The notes under the pieces: model-generated | The model's input: the letters and a program-made list of their open reading frames with translations, nothing else | Databases searched by the model: none | What the model was told of the DNA's origin: nothing | Program-made: the position numbers and the translations under genes | In this document: piece after piece, positions 1 through 6,808 of the stretch | Layout: each line of letters opens with the position of its first letter | Position numbering within the stretch: the stretch's first letter is position 1 | Assembly (NCBI GenBank): GCA_007125435.1 | Contig: SLDF01000287.1 | Coordinates: forward strand, 1-7,892 | Origin: Saprospiraceae bacterium | Lineage (GTDB): Bacteria; Bacteroidota; Bacteroidia; Chitinophagales; Saprospiraceae | DNA: 7,892 nucleotides | Direction of reading: 5' to 3'

Positions 1-33
1 AACAGCCAAAAGTCCAAAGCAAACGCAGCTAGT

Positions 34-60
34 ATAGATTTATACTGTTTGTAAATCTAT
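34..60 (+). terminator. AT-rich hairpin, possible terminator of an upstream gene
   Basis: A perfect 9-bp inverted repeat, ATAGATTTA (34-42) and TAAATCTAT (52-60), is separated by a 9-nt loop and followed by TTTCTT. This is the shape of a weak intrinsic terminator for a gene ending just left of the window on the + strand. The stem is entirely AT-rich apart from one G-C pair, so its stability is low and it could equally be an operator. No reading frame at 1-54 is long enough to identify such a gene. Confidence 0.3.
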
Positions 61-116
61 TTTCTTAACTGTATAATTTAAGACCTACTCCCCAGAAATA
101 ATAAGTGACCCCTTAT

Positions 117-135
117 TTTGAAGCCATTTGAAGCC
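117..135. repeat. Two-copy 10-bp tandem repeat (TTTGAAGCC)
   Basis: TTTGAAGCC occurs at 117-125 and again at 127-135, a period of exactly 10 bp (one helical turn). It lies between a small AATAAG/CTTATT inverted repeat (100-105 and 112-117) and the GC-rich hairpin at 142-170. With only two copies, chance or a local slippage duplication is possible; no function is assigned. Confidence 0.4.
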
Positions 136-141
136 GTAATA

Positions 142-170
142 CCCGCCTGCTGCCATCGACAGGTGGCGGG
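142..170. repeat. GC-rich hairpin, candidate dispersed palindromic repeat
   Basis: The segment starts CCCGCC and ends GGCGGG. These six bases pair perfectly, and an inner CTG/CAG pairing follows after a 2x2 internal loop (TG against GT), leaving a 7-nt loop. It stands out strongly from the AT-rich intergenic DNA around it. It is followed by CAGGGATTTT, not a proper T-run, so it is not a good intrinsic terminator. GC-rich hairpins in AT-rich spacers are often dispersed palindromic repeats; that identity is an inference here. Confidence 0.45.
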
Positions 171-260
171 CAGGGATTTTCTAATGCATAATTCGGGTTT
201 AAAGTAATTTTGATTTGTATATATACTGTTAATCATAATTTTATATAAATTTTATATGGC

Positions 261-301
261 AATTTGTTGAATATGTGACATGAGTATTTAAATTTGTTGA
301 A
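261..301. repeat. 11-bp direct repeat spanning the promoter
   Basis: AATTTGTTGAA occurs at 261-271 and at 291-301, exactly 30 bp apart (about three helical turns). The copies overlap the -33-like and -7 elements of the promoter of the gene starting at 313. The repeat may only reflect both copies containing TTTG promoter cores, or it may be a pair of binding sites for a regulator on one face of the helix. Confidence 0.5.
263..296 (+). promoter_or_regulatory. Bacteroidota-type promoter of the RNase H-like gene
   Basis: TAAATTTG at 289-296 is an exact match to the Bacteroidota -7 consensus TANNTTTG. TTTG at 263-266 serves as the -33 element with a 22-nt spacer, within the range described for these phyla. 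Transcription would begin a few bases after 296, leaving a short leader of about 10 nt before the ATG at 313 and no room for a Shine-Dalgarno sequence, as is usual in this phylum. Confidence 0.6.
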
Positions 302-312
302 AATTATTACTC

Positions 313-783
313 ATGGCATGGCGCAGATTTTCAGGTGATCCCATAGAGCTTCCTATAAAAGTTGCTGTAGAACGTTCATTATTGAGGGAGATTAACAATG
401 GACACCGTCTTAAAGTATGCATCGGGACAGACTCTCAAGTCAAAGGCAGCAGGGTCGAATTTGCAACAGTAATCGTTTTTCTTAGAGAGAAAAAAGGTGG
501 TTTTATGTTTATTTATAATAATGCCACCAATAAGCAAATGTCACTTAAAGAACGCATGATATTAGAAGTGTCAAAGTCCGTAGAGGTGGCTTACAGTCTC
601 TGTGACTTACTAGATAAGTATAATGTCGAGTTGGAAGTACATGCCGATATCAATACAGACCCCAGTTTTCAATCCAACACCGCTTTGAAAGAAGCGATGG
701 GCTACATATTAGGCATGGGGTTTGTGTTTAAGGCAAAACCGGAAGCATTTGCGTCTTCATCTTGTGCAGATAAAGTAGTTTGA
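313..783 (+). CDS. YkuK/DUF458-type RNase H-like protein
   Basis: The product has 156 residues and matches the DUF458 (RNaseH_like, YkuK) family along its whole length. It carries the signature IGTDSQ (residues 37-42), a central glutamate (E85) in the long helix, the block HADINTDP (110-117) with D112, and the C-terminal KPEAFASSSCADK block (142-154) with D153. These four carboxylates (D40, E85, D112, D153) are placed as a metal-binding RNase H-fold active site should be, so nuclease chemistry is plausible. The family is poorly characterised and its substrate is unknown. There is no signal peptide or membrane segment, so it is cytoplasmic. The start is set by an ATG 16 bases after an exact TANNTTTG promoter. 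It is a single-gene unit that converges on the SNF2 gene, whose stop lies only 21 bp away. The family call is firm; the biological role is not. Confidence 0.85.
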   Translation: MAWRRFSGDPIELPIKVAVERSLLREINNGHRLKVCIGTDSQVKGSRVEFATVIVFLREKKGGFMFIYNNATNKQMSLKERMILEVSKSVEVAYSLCDLLDKYNVELEVHADINTDPSFQSNTALKEAMGYILGMGFVFKAKPEAFASSSCADKVV

Positions 784-804
784 TAGCATTCCCTGTTTTC
801 ATTT

Positions 805-3735
805 TTAGGACAGTAGATATTCAAGGTCTTGCCCCTGAATTTCGTTTTCATAAGTGGTATCAAAAAAGTCATCATAAAGTGCTTGCTTTTTAGATTGGAG
901 AGTCAATATCTTCTCCTCAATTGTATCTTTAGATATGATTTTGAAGGCGGTGACTTTGTTTTTTTGTCCAATACGATGCGCTCTGGCTATAGCCTGCAAT
1001 TCTGCTGCCGGATTCCACCATGGATCCAGGATAAGCACATACGAAGCAGAAGTTAAATTTATACCTGTACTTCCGGCTTTTAGTGTTATGAGGATAAATG
1101 GTGTTTGGCTGTTCTCAAATTTTTGAATTGACTTTTCTCTTTGTCTTGCCGTCATTTTTCCGGTTAGCCATTCGTGTGATATACCCTCTTCATTTAGAAA
1201 TGCACTCACCAGATTTAGGTGCTTCTGGAAGCTTGAAAAGATTATTGACTTTGTATTGCTATGGTGTAAAGTCAAGAGCTGGTCCTTGATAAAGTTAAAC
1301 TTTCCTGATTCCAATTGAGCGTTTTGGTCTATTAAGTCGGGATGGTTGGCCACCTGTCTTAGCTTCATCAATTGTGTCAAGACTTCAGGTGTTCGCTTTA
1401 CCGCTTTACCTGATTCTTTCATTTTCAGAATTAGGCTTCTCGCCTTGTTGAGCTCTTTCTCATAAACCGTTGTTTGACCTTCGGTCATTTCTACCGTTTT
1501 GGTGATGATATCTAAGTCCGGCAGGTCTTTTAGCACATCTTCTTTCCTTCTTTTTAAAACGAAAGGGTAGAGTATGGCTTTCAGTGCGGGCGACAGCACA
1601 TTTCCATCTGTACTTTTTATAATAAGCTCAAACGCCTCTTTTTCAGGCAGCAGGTTTTCTTGAACGACATTCATTATACTCCACAAGTCCATAAGTGAAT
1701 TCTCAATCGGTGTACCTGTGAGCGCTATGAATAATTTACTGTCCAGTCCCTTTGCCGCAGCATGGGTGGCAGTCATGTCATTACTTACGGCTTGAGCTTC
1801 ATCTAAGATGACAATATCCCACTCATAGTCTTTCAATATCTCGGCATCTTGCCTCATGGTGCCATAGGAAGTCAGGAAAATACCGGTATCATCCCAACTT
1901 TTCAAATACTCAGATCTCTGCTGGCCTCTGTAGTCTATAGTCTGTCTTTGTGGTAAGAATTTTTTAAACTCTTCTCTCCAATTGTAGACTACACTCGATG
2001 GGGAAACGATGAGTATCTTATTATTGAAATTATTTGCTGTGGTGTCGACGGTATCCAATTGATCAAAGAGTGATAATTGAATCGGCTTTTTGACTTGCTG
2101 TTTTATTGCCTTATTACTTGTTGACCCATGGGTCAGCATGGCAATCATAGAAATGATTTGTACAGTTTTACCTAGACCCATATCATCTGCTAAAATTGCG
2201 CCATGTTCTTTTTCATACTTGTCAAGCAGCCAAAGAAGGCCATCTCTTTGATAATCTCTTAGTGTGATACCCTTAAGTTGTTTGAGGTCATATTTTCCAT
2301 TATCCGGTATTTGTTCATGTTCAGTTTTTGACTCAGACGAAGGATTAGTATGGGAGAGCAGTCCTTTTCTAGATGCAGGAAGCCGGATTTGACGATTGCT
2401 GATTTGCCCAAATTGAATGTAGCTTTCAATGTTATACCTCAGCTTAGACGGAATGAGGAAGTACAGTCCATTTTTCAATAAAACATAAGGGCTGCCGGCT
2501 AGAATGCTTGCTGAAAGCCTATCAATATCGATGGTTTCATCTTCTATTTCAATAGCAATATTAACATCAAACCAATCGATTTTTTCAGTGACGATGTGTG
2601 TGATGTTATAAGGCCTTAAATCCACCTTGTAGCCCTCAGGGCTAGATAGGTGCAAGTCCACATTTATCTTTTTTGAGGTTAGCTTAATTGATGTCGATCT
2701 TATAAATTCGATGGCCTCTTCTAAGCTTTCTATATCCTCTGAAAACGCATAGAAGCCTTGATTGTCTGCTTCTGAATTATAAGCTGTGGCAATTATTTTT
2801 TCGAAAGATTTTTCTTGGTCAATGGACCTTTTGATTATTGTCATGCGTGGCTGGCCATCATCACCTATATTGACTATGGACTTCGTGAGCTGTTTGGACA
2901 GTGCAGGTACTTTCCAATTAGCATAATGGTATGTCAAACTAAAACCAAATTTCCGGTTGATTAAATGTCTGGTAAAGTTGATGTCAATTTTAGAAATGTC
3001 ACTGATTTCGTCATATGGATAGTCATGTATAGATATATCAGCAATCTCACTTACCGGTTTGATGATTTTGATAAAGAAATCTTTTACCAGACTTGTCTTG
3101 ATCAATGCATAGGGCTTCCTGGTAAACTGACTTAAAAAGCCCGCCTTGATAGGCTCTAAGTTTAAAAGAAAGTTGTCTAAAATCACCCGAGCTGGATCTT
3201 TAGATAAGATGACCAGAGTTTGATTGAGCAGTGACAGCTCAGAGTCTCCGATCCTTAAGCTTAAGATATACTCCAGGCCTTGGTTAGTATTCTTAAAGAT
3301 GAATTTAGGCTGTACATCATGGCGCAAACTGGTATTGATCATGTGATCGTCTATTTTACTGTTACGCTTCATATTGTAAGTCAGGGGGCAGTGATGATCA
3401 AGAAGGATGTCCATCGCTTTTTGCCAATGTCTCTCTAGGTAGGTTCTCACAATTTTTGACATCACCTCATCCTTTACTAATTTCTCCAGACTATTGAGTT
3501 TTCGATTGCCATATTTTTTTACTATGATAGGCTCCTGGCATTTGTAAAGTACCTTTAAGGCTTCTGTTGCTGCCTGTTTAAGAGATAGAGGTAAGTTGTC
3601 AACCGAGGTATCATCTGCCTTTCTGATGAGGTATGATGTGTTAGGGTCGTATTCCCAAAGTTCCAAACATGGGCCCATTAGTGGATCTTCATGGATATTA
3701 ATGAGCAATTGAACCGAATCATATTGCATGTTCAT
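805..3735 (-). CDS. SNF2-family DEAD-like helicase / DNA translocase
   Basis: The 976-residue protein has two parts. Residues 1 to about 490 are not recognised by eye; they contain no CxC...CxH SWIM zinc finger, which many bacterial SNF2 proteins have. The C-terminal half is a complete SNF2 ATPase: LRDYQRDG from 492, Walker A DDMGLGKT (517-524, K523), PSSVVYNW (579-586), Walker B DEAQ (645-648), ALTGTPIEN with TGTP at 673-676, STGINL (889-894) and ARAHRIGQ (917-924) with the arginine finger region. All catalytic motifs are intact, so it should hydrolyse ATP and translocate on double-stranded DNA or remodel DNA-protein complexes. Between motifs I and Ia lies a low-conservation loop holding QLSLF (553-557), a sliding-clamp-binding pentapeptide. 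The ATG at 3735 overlaps the mltG stop by one base; a second ATG two codons on (3729) is the only close alternative. A role in repair or transcription recycling is inferred from the family only. Confidence 0.93.
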   Translation of the reverse strand: MNMQYDSVQLLINIHEDPLMGPCLELWEYDPNTSYLIRKADDTSVDNLPLSLKQAATEALKVLYKCQEPIIVKKYGNRKLNSLEKLVKDEVMSKIVRTYLERHWQKAMDILLDHHCPLTYNMKRNSKIDDHMINTSLRHDVQPKFIFKNTNQGLEYILSLRIGDSELSLLNQTLVILSKDPARVILDNFLLNLEPIKAGFLSQFTRKPYALIKTSLVKDFFIKIIKPVSEIADISIHDYPYDEISDISKIDINFTRHLINRKFGFSLTYHYANWKVPALSKQLTKSIVNIGDDGQPRMTIIKRSIDQEKSFEKIIATAYNSEADNQGFYAFSEDIESLEEAIEFIRSTSIKLTSKKINVDLHLSSPEGYKVDLRPYNITHIVTEKIDWFDVNIAIEIEDETIDIDRLSASILAGSPYVLLKNGLYFLIPSKLRYNIESYIQFGQISNRQIRLPASRKGLLSHTNPSSESKTEHEQIPDNGKYDLKQLKGITLRDYQRDGLLWLLDKYEKEHGAILADDMGLGKTVQIISMIAMLTHGSTSNKAIKQQVKKPIQLSLFDQLDTVDTTANNFNNKILIVSPSSVVYNWREEFKKFLPQRQTIDYRGQQRSEYLKSWDDTGIFLTSYGTMRQDAEILKDYEWDIVILDEAQAVSNDMTATHAAAKGLDSKLFIALTGTPIENSLMDLWSIMNVVQENLLPEKEAFELIIKSTDGNVLSPALKAILYPFVLKRRKEDVLKDLPDLDIITKTVEMTEGQTTVYEKELNKARSLILKMKESGKAVKRTPEVLTQLMKLRQVANHPDLIDQNAQLESGKFNFIKDQLLTLHHSNTKSIIFSSFQKHLNLVSAFLNEEGISHEWLTGKMTARQREKSIQKFENSQTPFILITLKAGSTGINLTSASYVLILDPWWNPAAELQAIARAHRIGQKNKVTAFKIISKDTIEEKILTLQSKKQALYDDFFDTTYENEIQGQDLEYLLS
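2065..2079 (-). other. Beta-clamp-binding motif QLSLF within the SNF2 protein
   Basis: Codons 553-557 of the SNF2 gene encode QLSLF, followed by D558. This fits the canonical bacterial sliding-clamp (DnaN) binding pentapeptide QL(S/D)LF exactly. It lies in a polar, probably flexible loop between Walker A and motif Ia (about residues 537-573), where it would be exposed. The match is seen directly; clamp binding is inferred. Confidence 0.5.
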
Positions 3736-4778
3736 TATCTGATACCCATTTTATTAAGAAAGCGTCTATATGCGTTAGCATTGATATTATGCTGTGTGAG
3801 TGTTTCTGCGAAAACATGCTTGCCACTTGTGTCGGGTGCGGCACACATATACAAGTAGTTGTGTTCGTCAGCATTTAAGACGGCATCTATGCTATTAATG
3901 GATGCCATACATATCGGTCCCGGTGGTAAGCCCTCATATAGATAAGTATTGTAGGGAGATTCAAAAACAAGGTGTTTGTTCAATACCCTTTTGATTGTAA
4001 AATCCTGCATGGCGAAGACCACGGTAGGATCGGCCTGCAATCTCATGTTTTTTCTCAAGCGATTGAGGTACAAGCCTGCAATAGTTGGCCTTTCGGATTG
4101 CACTTGAGACTCTCTTTCTACGATCGATGCGAGGATGTAAACTTCTGTGGGGCTAAGATTGAGGTTTTTAGCTTTTTCAATTCTATCATTGGTGTTCCAG
4201 AATTTGTCATGTTCACTCTTCATCCGTTTTAAAAAGGCCTCAGGTCTGGTCGTCCATAGAAACTGATACGTGTTGGGGATGAAAATGGTCATGAGTGTCT
4301 GAACATTGACGCCCAGCTCTTCCAGCGTTTGAGAGTCTGTGAACGCGCTAAGAAAATCTATGGAATCGGACTCCAGGTAGGCGGCAGTTTTACCTGCCAG
4401 TTGATCTATGGTGCGTACATTATTGATGACTACATTTACCGGCTCTTGAGCACCGCTTCTCAAAAACCTGACCAGGTCAAAGTATGATGCATTTTGCGGT
4501 ATTCTGTATCTACCATGCTTCAATGTTAAATCATCGTACTTTGCAATTTTGGCTGCCCTTTCAAATGTTTTTTGATCAAAGTCTTCAATAGATTGTGTTA
4601 ATGCCCTGGTGACATCTTTGTAAAAGTAATTCGAAGGGATAAGAAACAAATTTTTGTCATCTGTGGTCTTGAAGGTCATGGGCCTAAAGATTTGTGATGC
4701 CATAAGGCCGCCCCACAGCAATAAGCCTATGACGATCAACCCAATAAAAAACCTGATCCATTTGCCAATACTCTTCAT
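3735..4778 (-). CDS. mltG: Endolytic murein transglycosylase MltG (YceG-like)
   Basis: The 347-residue product is an inner-membrane lytic transglycosylase that cuts nascent glycan strands and is thought to set glycan length next to the synthetic machinery. A single N-terminal membrane anchor (about residues 9-30) follows basic residues, leaving the rest in the periplasm. A LysM-like N-terminal domain covers roughly 40-110 (KHGRYRIP at 87-94). The catalytic YceG domain contains FIPNTYQFLW (166-175), ILASIVERES (215-224) with catalytic E221 equivalent to E. coli MltG E218, YLNRL (237-241), LQADPTV (247-253) and SPYNTYLYEGLPPGPI (274-289). Length and motif order are normal for the family and nothing is missing. 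Its TAA shares its last base with the ATG of the SNF2 gene, so the two are one transcript. An 85-bp gap separates it from panB upstream, with a weak promoter candidate inside. Confidence 0.95.
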   Translation of the reverse strand: MKSIGKWIRFFIGLIVIGLLLWGGLMASQIFRPMTFKTTDDKNLFLIPSNYFYKDVTRALTQSIEDFDQKTFERAAKIAKYDDLTLKHGRYRIPQNASYFDLVRFLRSGAQEPVNVVINNVRTIDQLAGKTAAYLESDSIDFLSAFTDSQTLEELGVNVQTLMTIFIPNTYQFLWTTRPEAFLKRMKSEHDKFWNTNDRIEKAKNLNLSPTEVYILASIVERESQVQSERPTIAGLYLNRLRKNMRLQADPTVVFAMQDFTIKRVLNKHLVFESPYNTYLYEGLPPGPICMASINSIDAVLNADEHNYLYMCAAPDTSGKHVFAETLTQHNINANAYRRFLNKMGIR

Positions 4779-4812
4779 CGTCTATATAGTTCTCATGTTC
4801 ATTGCTTAATGA

Positions 4813-4820
4813 CGAAAGTA
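4813..4820 (-). promoter_or_regulatory. Weak -7-like element upstream of mltG
   Basis: On the minus strand the sequence reads TACTTTCG, one mismatch from the Bacteroidota -7 consensus TANNTTTG, and it ends 34 bases before the mltG ATG. No -33 TTTG lies at the preferred spacing (the nearest is about 26 nt upstream). mltG and the SNF2 gene could have their own promoter here or be read through from panB. Confidence 0.25.
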
Positions 4821-4863
4821 ACTTAGGTCTTGTCAATCGTATTTTTCAAATCTGACTGCCTTA

Positions 4864-5679
4864 TTAGTATTGTTCTTTATCATTGGGAAACTCAATTGAC
4901 TTGACATCGCTAATGTAAGATCTGGTTGCTTGTAATATTTCGCTGTATAGGTCGAGGTATCGTCTCAGAAAACGCGGTTTAAAGTCCTTAGTGATGCCAA
5001 GCAAGTCGTGGGTGACCAGTACCTGGCCATCCACCTTAGCGCCAGCCCCTATGCCTATTGTCGGAATATCTAATGAGGCCGTAACCTCAGCAGCCAAATT
5101 TGCGGGAATTTTCTCCATGACTATAGAGAAACAACCAATTTGCTGAAGCAAGAGCGCATCTTCTTTCAGTTTCTTGGCTTCAGCTTCTTCTTTGGCTCTG
5201 ACTGTGTAGGTGCCAAACTGGTATATCGATTGTGGCGTCAGACCTAAATGGCCCATGACAGGTACACCCGCTTTTACTATACGCTCAATAGACTCGGCCA
5301 CTTCTGATCCACCTTCTAGTTTTACGGCGTGAGCGCCAGATTCTTTCATGATTCTGATCGATGCGTCCAATGCAGATCTCGAATTGCCCTGATAGCTTCC
5401 AAAAGGTAAGTCGACAACAACTAATGCTCTGCTCACCCCTCTCACAACCGATGAAGCGTGATAAATCATTTGGTCTAATGTAATGGGCAATGTGGTCTCA
5501 TGCCCGGCCATCACATTACTAGCAGAGTCGCCAACCAGAAGCACCTCTACACCTGCCTCATCTAAGATTCTTGCCATAGAGAAGTCATATGCAGTCAGCA
5601 TGGCAATTTTCTTACCCTCTACTTTCATGGACTGGAGGATGTGGGTAGTGATTCTTTTTACCTCTTTATTTACAGACAT
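4864..5679 (-). CDS. panB: 3-methyl-2-oxobutanoate hydroxymethyltransferase (PanB)
   Basis: The 271-residue enzyme transfers a hydroxymethyl group from 5,10-methylene-tetrahydrofolate to 2-oxoisovalerate, giving ketopantoate, the first committed step of pantothenate and CoA synthesis in the cytoplasm. The family signatures are all present: LTAYDFSMA (28-36), LLVGDSASN (47-55) with metal ligand D51, VVDLPFGSYQ (88-97) with metal ligand D90, VKLEGG (119-124), GHLGLTPQS (143-151), MEKIP (188-192) with catalytic E189 (E. coli E181), and IGIGAG (208-213). Length is close to the E. coli enzyme (about 264). The gene ends in tandem in-frame stops (TAATAA). The start at 5679 leaves 18 residues before the conserved core, which is normal. 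A near-match to the -7 element (TACCTTCG, 5697-5704) lies upstream. No panC or panD is visible in the window. Confidence 0.97.
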   Translation of the reverse strand: MSVNKEVKRITTHILQSMKVEGKKIAMLTAYDFSMARILDEAGVEVLLVGDSASNVMAGHETTLPITLDQMIYHASSVVRGVSRALVVVDLPFGSYQGNSRSALDASIRIMKESGAHAVKLEGGSEVAESIERIVKAGVPVMGHLGLTPQSIYQFGTYTVRAKEEAEAKKLKEDALLLQQIGCFSIVMEKIPANLAAEVTASLDIPTIGIGAGAKVDGQVLVTHDLLGITKDFKPRFLRRYLDLYSEILQATRSYISDVKSIEFPNDKEQY

Positions 5680-5760
5680 AAGCGTTAATTTTGGGTCGAA
5701 GGTATGAAGTTTTAAGGATTTATTTGAGCTCCGACATACTTCTAATCATTGAATGATTGT

Positions 5761-5768
5761 TATCTTTG
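5761..5768 (+). promoter_or_regulatory. Bacteroidota -7 promoter element for the lipoprotein gene
   Basis: TATCTTTG is an exact match to TANNTTTG and ends 19 bases before the ATG at 5788, so the leader would be only about 10-15 nt. No TTTG is found at the preferred -33 distance (the nearest is at 5723-5726, too far away), which lowers confidence. It sits in the 108-bp divergent spacer shared with panB. Confidence 0.5.
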
Positions 5769-5787
5769 CGGGTACAATGAATTTTAA

Positions 5788-6777
5788 ATGACGCGTAGAA
5801 TCACATTTTTACTGACCATCTTTTTGGTGTTACTGACAGTGTTGGCTTGCGACGATGATATTGACACCACTGCCGACTTTAAAGACATTCCGGTTGTAGT
5901 CGGATTGCTATCTACTGCTGATACAGCGCATTATATCAGAGTAGAAAGAGCATTCCAGGCCAGAAATCAAAATGCCAACGATGTCGCTCAGATACCGGAC
6001 TCTATATACTATGATAATCTGACGGTCATCCTTGAAAAGGTTGAAACCGAAGAGCGCTTTTTCCTTGAAGAGGTAGATGGAAATCTGGAAGGCTACGTTC
6101 GTGATGAGGGCACTTTTGCTCAGGCTCCAAATATCCTTTACAAAATAAAAGCTGATGAAATAGGACTTGAAGCCGGTGACGAAGTTAAGTTGATCATTAT
6201 TCGAGATGATAATTTACCTGAGGTAACAGCGACAACCACTGTGCTGGGTCAAGTTAATATCTTTTCTCCTTCTGAAGTTAGTAGGTTTAGAATCGTTCCC
6301 AATAGTACCAATCGCATTAGCTGGTCGGGTACGCCTCTGACGTTTTTCTATCAGGTTGATATGTATATCTCTATCAGAGAGTTGGAACTATCCATAAGCA
6401 GAGATGAGACGACAGAGTACAGGTGGTCCATGGAAAGAAGACTTACGGCAGAGAGACTTAACTTTTCTGGGGATGAATTTTTATCTTTCATTGTAGGACT
6501 TAATATGGAAGAAAAGCCTTCAATCGCCAGATCGATTACCAATATTCGCGTTGTGGTTTCATCCGGTGGGGAAGAGATGTTTCAAGCTGTCAATCTGAAT
6601 ATCGCCAATGCCGGTATTACAAGTACACAAGAGTCTCCATTGTTTTCCAATATTGAAGGTGGTCAGGGGATTTTCTCAAGCAGAAGTGTCACAGAAGTCA
6701 CAGGTGTGGGTATAACGTCCGAAAGCCTGGAAGTATTAAAAGAAAACCCATTGACTGCAAATCTCAATTTCTTCTAA
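5788..6777 (+). CDS. Secreted lipoprotein, DUF4249-like
   Basis: The product has 329 residues. Basic residues (R3, R4) and a hydrophobic stretch (5-20) lead to the lipobox VLAC with C21 as the lipidated cysteine, so it is a signal-peptidase-II lipoprotein. C21 is followed by the acidic run D22-D24 plus D26; acidic residues just after the cysteine resemble the Bacteroidota signal that sends lipoproteins to the cell surface. The mature part looks all-beta: PVVVGLLSTADTAHYIRVER (35-54) resembles the opening beta strands of DUF4249 proteins, and FSNIEGGQGIF (286-296) resembles their C-terminal signature. I recognise this by pattern only, so the family name is tentative. Function is unknown; DUF4249 proteins often sit beside TonB-dependent receptors, but none is in this window. 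The next gene follows after 31 bp on the same strand and is probably cotranscribed. Confidence 0.75.
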   Translation: MTRRITFLLTIFLVLLTVLACDDDIDTTADFKDIPVVVGLLSTADTAHYIRVERAFQARNQNANDVAQIPDSIYYDNLTVILEKVETEERFFLEEVDGNLEGYVRDEGTFAQAPNILYKIKADEIGLEAGDEVKLIIIRDDNLPEVTATTTVLGQVNIFSPSEVSRFRIVPNSTNRISWSGTPLTFFYQVDMYISIRELELSISRDETTEYRWSMERRLTAERLNFSGDEFLSFIVGLNMEEKPSIARSITNIRVVVSSGGEEMFQAVNLNIANAGITSTQESPLFSNIEGGQGIFSSRSVTEVTGVGITSESLEVLKENPLTANLNFF

Positions 6778-6808
6778 TCTTTAATTCAAGCTTATTAAAA
6801 CCAAAGAT

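Noticed and set aside
1..54. The tail of an upstream + strand gene ending at 35-37 or 52-54.
   Set aside because: All three frames give short, plausible-looking tails; none can be preferred from so few codons.
784..804. A terminator between the convergent YkuK-like and SNF2 genes.
   Set aside because: The 21-bp spacer has T-rich stretches but no inverted repeat, so no hairpin terminator can be claimed.
829..1289. Plus-strand frames of 60-75 codons inside the SNF2 gene.
   Set aside because: They are antisense to conserved motifs V and VI of the helicase and have no independent support.
3972..4232. An 86-codon plus-strand frame inside mltG.
   Set aside because: It lies antisense to the catalytic YceG domain and is a by-product of that gene's codons.
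5697..5704. TACCTTCG on the minus strand as a panB promoter.
   Set aside because: It differs from TANNTTTG by one base and has no -33 partner at the usual spacing, so it is mentioned only under panB.
5777..5791. A four-codon frame (MNFK) whose TGA overlaps the lipoprotein ATG as ATGA, resembling a coupled leader peptide.
   Set aside because: It is too short to distinguish from chance, and the promoter at 5761-5768 would start transcription almost on top of it.
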